Below are positions 14,273 to 15,769 of a stretch of 15,769 nucleotides of DNA, piece after piece. The DNA comes from Bacteroidota bacterium (lineage in GTDB: Bacteria; Bacteroidota; Bacteroidia; UBA7662; CANHCV01). Under the pieces are notes generated by a model. It was not told the origin of the DNA. It made no database searches and was given only the letters and a program-made list of their open reading frames with translations. The position numbers and the translations under genes are program-made. Numbering within the stretch: the stretch's first letter is position 1; each line of letters starts with the position of its first letter. The stretch is taken from assembly GCA_027488715.1 (NCBI GenBank), contig JAIYBD010000036.1, positions 1-15,769 of the forward strand. The letters are read 5' to 3'.

Positions 14273-15760
14273 ATGGAACGAGATCTCAAACAACTTTTCC
14301 AATCAGATCCAAGGCGATTTTCTAAATTCACTTTGGAGAATGACTTTTTGTTAGCAGATTTTTCTAAAAATCATCTTGACACGCTTCATTTATTGAACCA
14401 AGAAGAGCAGAGTAGAATTGAATTGGCTCGAAAACAGTTTTTTGGTGGTGAAAATATCAACCATACGGAAAATCGAGCTGCCATGCATTTCCGATTGAGA
14501 AGAACTTCTCCGATGGATCCCTTGGATGAAGAAGTTATTTCGATTCGAGATCGATTCTTAGAATTTGGAGATCAAATTTTTCAGCAAAAAATCTTGGGCT
14601 TCTCTGGAAAAACCATCGATACCGTCGTTAATATTGGAATTGGTGGATCTGACCTAGGTCCAAAGTTTCTTTACGACGCTCTTCGAGATTTTAGAGGTCA
14701 TTCCAAAGTTCATTTTGTTTCCAATGTTGATGGACTCGCCATTCACGATGTTTTATCAGAAGCCAATCCAGAAACAACGCTTTTCATTGTTTGCTCGAAA
14801 ACCTTTACCACACAAGAAACACTTCAAAATGCTCAAACCGCTAAGAATTGGCTGGTTAATTCACTAAGCAAAGATGCTGTTTCAAGTCATTTTGTAGCCG
14901 TTTCAACCCAGGTTGATTTAGCCAAAGAATTTGGGATTAATGAATCAAGAATATTTGGATTTTGGGATTGGGTAGGGGGACGTTACTCGCTTTGGAGTGC
15001 CGTTGGGTTATCTTTGGTTTGTGCCATTGGCGCAACTCAATTTCGAGAACTTTTGGAAGGAGCAGAATGCGCCGATCATGCTTTTGAAAATGATCCCATC
15101 CATCAAAATCTTCCTGTTATCTTAGCCGCCGTTGACCATTTTTATTTCCAAAAAAATGGTTTTAATTCCAAAGTTGTTGCAGCTTATGCTCATCGATTAT
15201 CTATGCTCGTACCCTTTCTACAGCAACTCGTTATGGAAAGTAATGGAAAAGGAATCGATGTTTCAGGAAATTCTGTAAATCGATCTGGAGTGGTTTGGTG
15301 GGGAGCTCCTGGAACCGACGCCCAACATTCATTTTTTCAGTTATTACACCAAGGAACAGAAAAACTTCATGTAGAGTTTATTGGAGTTACACTTCAACCA
15401 AAGTCAGATAATGATCATCAGATCAAGCTCTTATCTAACCTATTTGCTCAATCCAGGGCATTGATGATCGGCGAAAAATCATCATTTCCGGAGAAAGAAT
15501 TTTCCGGAAATCGTCCATCAACAACCTTATTACTGAAAAACATTACACCAAAATCCATGGGATTTTTAGTGGCCACTTATGAACACAGAGTTCTGTGTGA
15601 AGCAGCATTATTAAACATCAATCCCTTTGATCAATTCGGAGTAGAATTAGGCAAAAAACTCTGTAACGAACTCCTTCCAGTAATCAAAAAGGAATCAAAT
15701 TCAATGGAATTAGATTCTTCAACCGAAGGGTTGATTCAATATGTTCATCGTCATGGGTAA
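14273..15760 (+). CDS. pgi: Glucose-6-phosphate isomerase
   Basis: Pgi interconverts glucose-6-phosphate and fructose-6-phosphate in glycolysis and gluconeogenesis. It is complete at 495 residues, shorter than the ~549 of E. coli, mainly because the loop before FSGNRPSTTLLL is reduced. Recognisable parts: TENRAAMHFRLR, GIGGSDLGPKF (sugar-phosphate loop), CSKTFTTQET, FWDWVGGRYSLWSAVGLS (family signature), MESNGKG with catalytic Glu322, AQHSFFQLLHQGT with His352, and FGVELGKKL with Lys461. One substitution stands out: the usual GEPGTNGQH is GAPGTDAQH (Ala345), though the catalytic residues are intact. The ATG lies three bases after the fhs stop with no ribosome-binding motif, normal for Bacteroidota. 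The gene ends nine bases before the window's right edge, so the next gene is not seen. Confidence 0.96.
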   Translation: MERDLKQLFQSDPRRFSKFTLENDFLLADFSKNHLDTLHLLNQEEQSRIELARKQFFGGENINHTENRAAMHFRLRRTSPMDPLDEEVISIRDRFLEFGDQIFQQKILGFSGKTIDTVVNIGIGGSDLGPKFLYDALRDFRGHSKVHFVSNVDGLAIHDVLSEANPETTLFIVCSKTFTTQETLQNAQTAKNWLVNSLSKDAVSSHFVAVSTQVDLAKEFGINESRIFGFWDWVGGRYSLWSAVGLSLVCAIGATQFRELLEGAECADHAFENDPIHQNLPVILAAVDHFYFQKNGFNSKVVAAYAHRLSMLVPFLQQLVMESNGKGIDVSGNSVNRSGVVWWGAPGTDAQHSFFQLLHQGTEKLHVEFIGVTLQPKSDNDHQIKLLSNLFAQSRALMIGEKSSFPEKEFSGNRPSTTLLLKNITPKSMGFLVATYEHRVLCEAALLNINPFDQFGVELGKKLCNELLPVIKKESNSMELDSSTEGLIQYVHRHG

Positions 15761-15769
15761 ATTTCTTAG

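Noticed and set aside
1..15769. CRISPR arrays, tRNA or rRNA genes, insertion sequences, phage genes
   Set aside because: Read on both strands, I saw no regularly spaced direct repeats, no tRNA-like TpsiC loop with CCA end, no rRNA segments, and no transposase or integrase motifs.

Overview
The window has two parts of different origin. About 1050-15769 is low-GC, gene-dense bacterial DNA that looks like Bacteroidota, probably Flavobacteriales and possibly a Crocinitomicaceae/Fluviicola-type genome. The reasons are a PorT-like outer-membrane barrel, a dipeptidyl-peptidase III (M49) lipoprotein, DUF6132 and DUF3127 proteins, a bacterial deoxyhypusine-synthase homologue beside agmatinase, bacillithiol enzyme BshB1, an OmpH/Skp protein, and mostly absent Shine-Dalgarno sites. 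The family-level placement is inference. About 1-1050 does not fit this. Its first ~660 bases are clearly richer in G+C (39 of 60 in bases 1-60) and encode low-complexity Ser/Thr/Pro/Ala protein with FG and FxF motifs like a eukaryotic nucleoporin, in a frame broken twice. It is followed by ~370 bases of apparently non-coding DNA with palindromes. The join falls inside an LpxH-like gene, which loses its second half there. The simplest reading is a chimeric contig (bacterium plus eukaryote); a real integration cannot be excluded.

Minus strand, read from 8850 down to about 1050: a tightly packed gene string. It begins with a thiol/sulfur cassette (DUF6132 two-TM protein, thioredoxin, rhodanese, OsmC-family protein), continues with a secreted thioredoxin-like protein, ligA (NAD+ DNA ligase), dapA (dihydrodipicolinate synthase), an M49 metallopeptidase lipoprotein and a PorT-like barrel, and ends with the truncated LpxH-like phosphoesterase after a 61-base gap. 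Five of its gene junctions are 4-base ATGA stop/start overlaps.

Plus strand, 9026 to 15760: a second compact string, speB (agmatinase), a deoxyhypusine-synthase-like protein (probably polyamine/homospermidine synthesis), bshB1 (bacillithiol), a DUF3127 protein with an SSB-like acidic tail, an OmpH/Skp-like periplasmic protein, fhs (formate-tetrahydrofolate ligase) and pgi (glucose-6-phosphate isomerase). Three junctions are ATGA overlaps and the other gaps are at most 9 bases.

The two strings diverge from one intergenic region (8851-9025) that should hold both promoters. I saw no rRNA, tRNA, CRISPR array, insertion sequence or phage gene. The bacterial part is mostly core metabolism. The points most worth checking are the chimeric junction, the thiol cassette, the altered active site of the DHS-like protein and the SSB-like tail on the DUF3127 protein.
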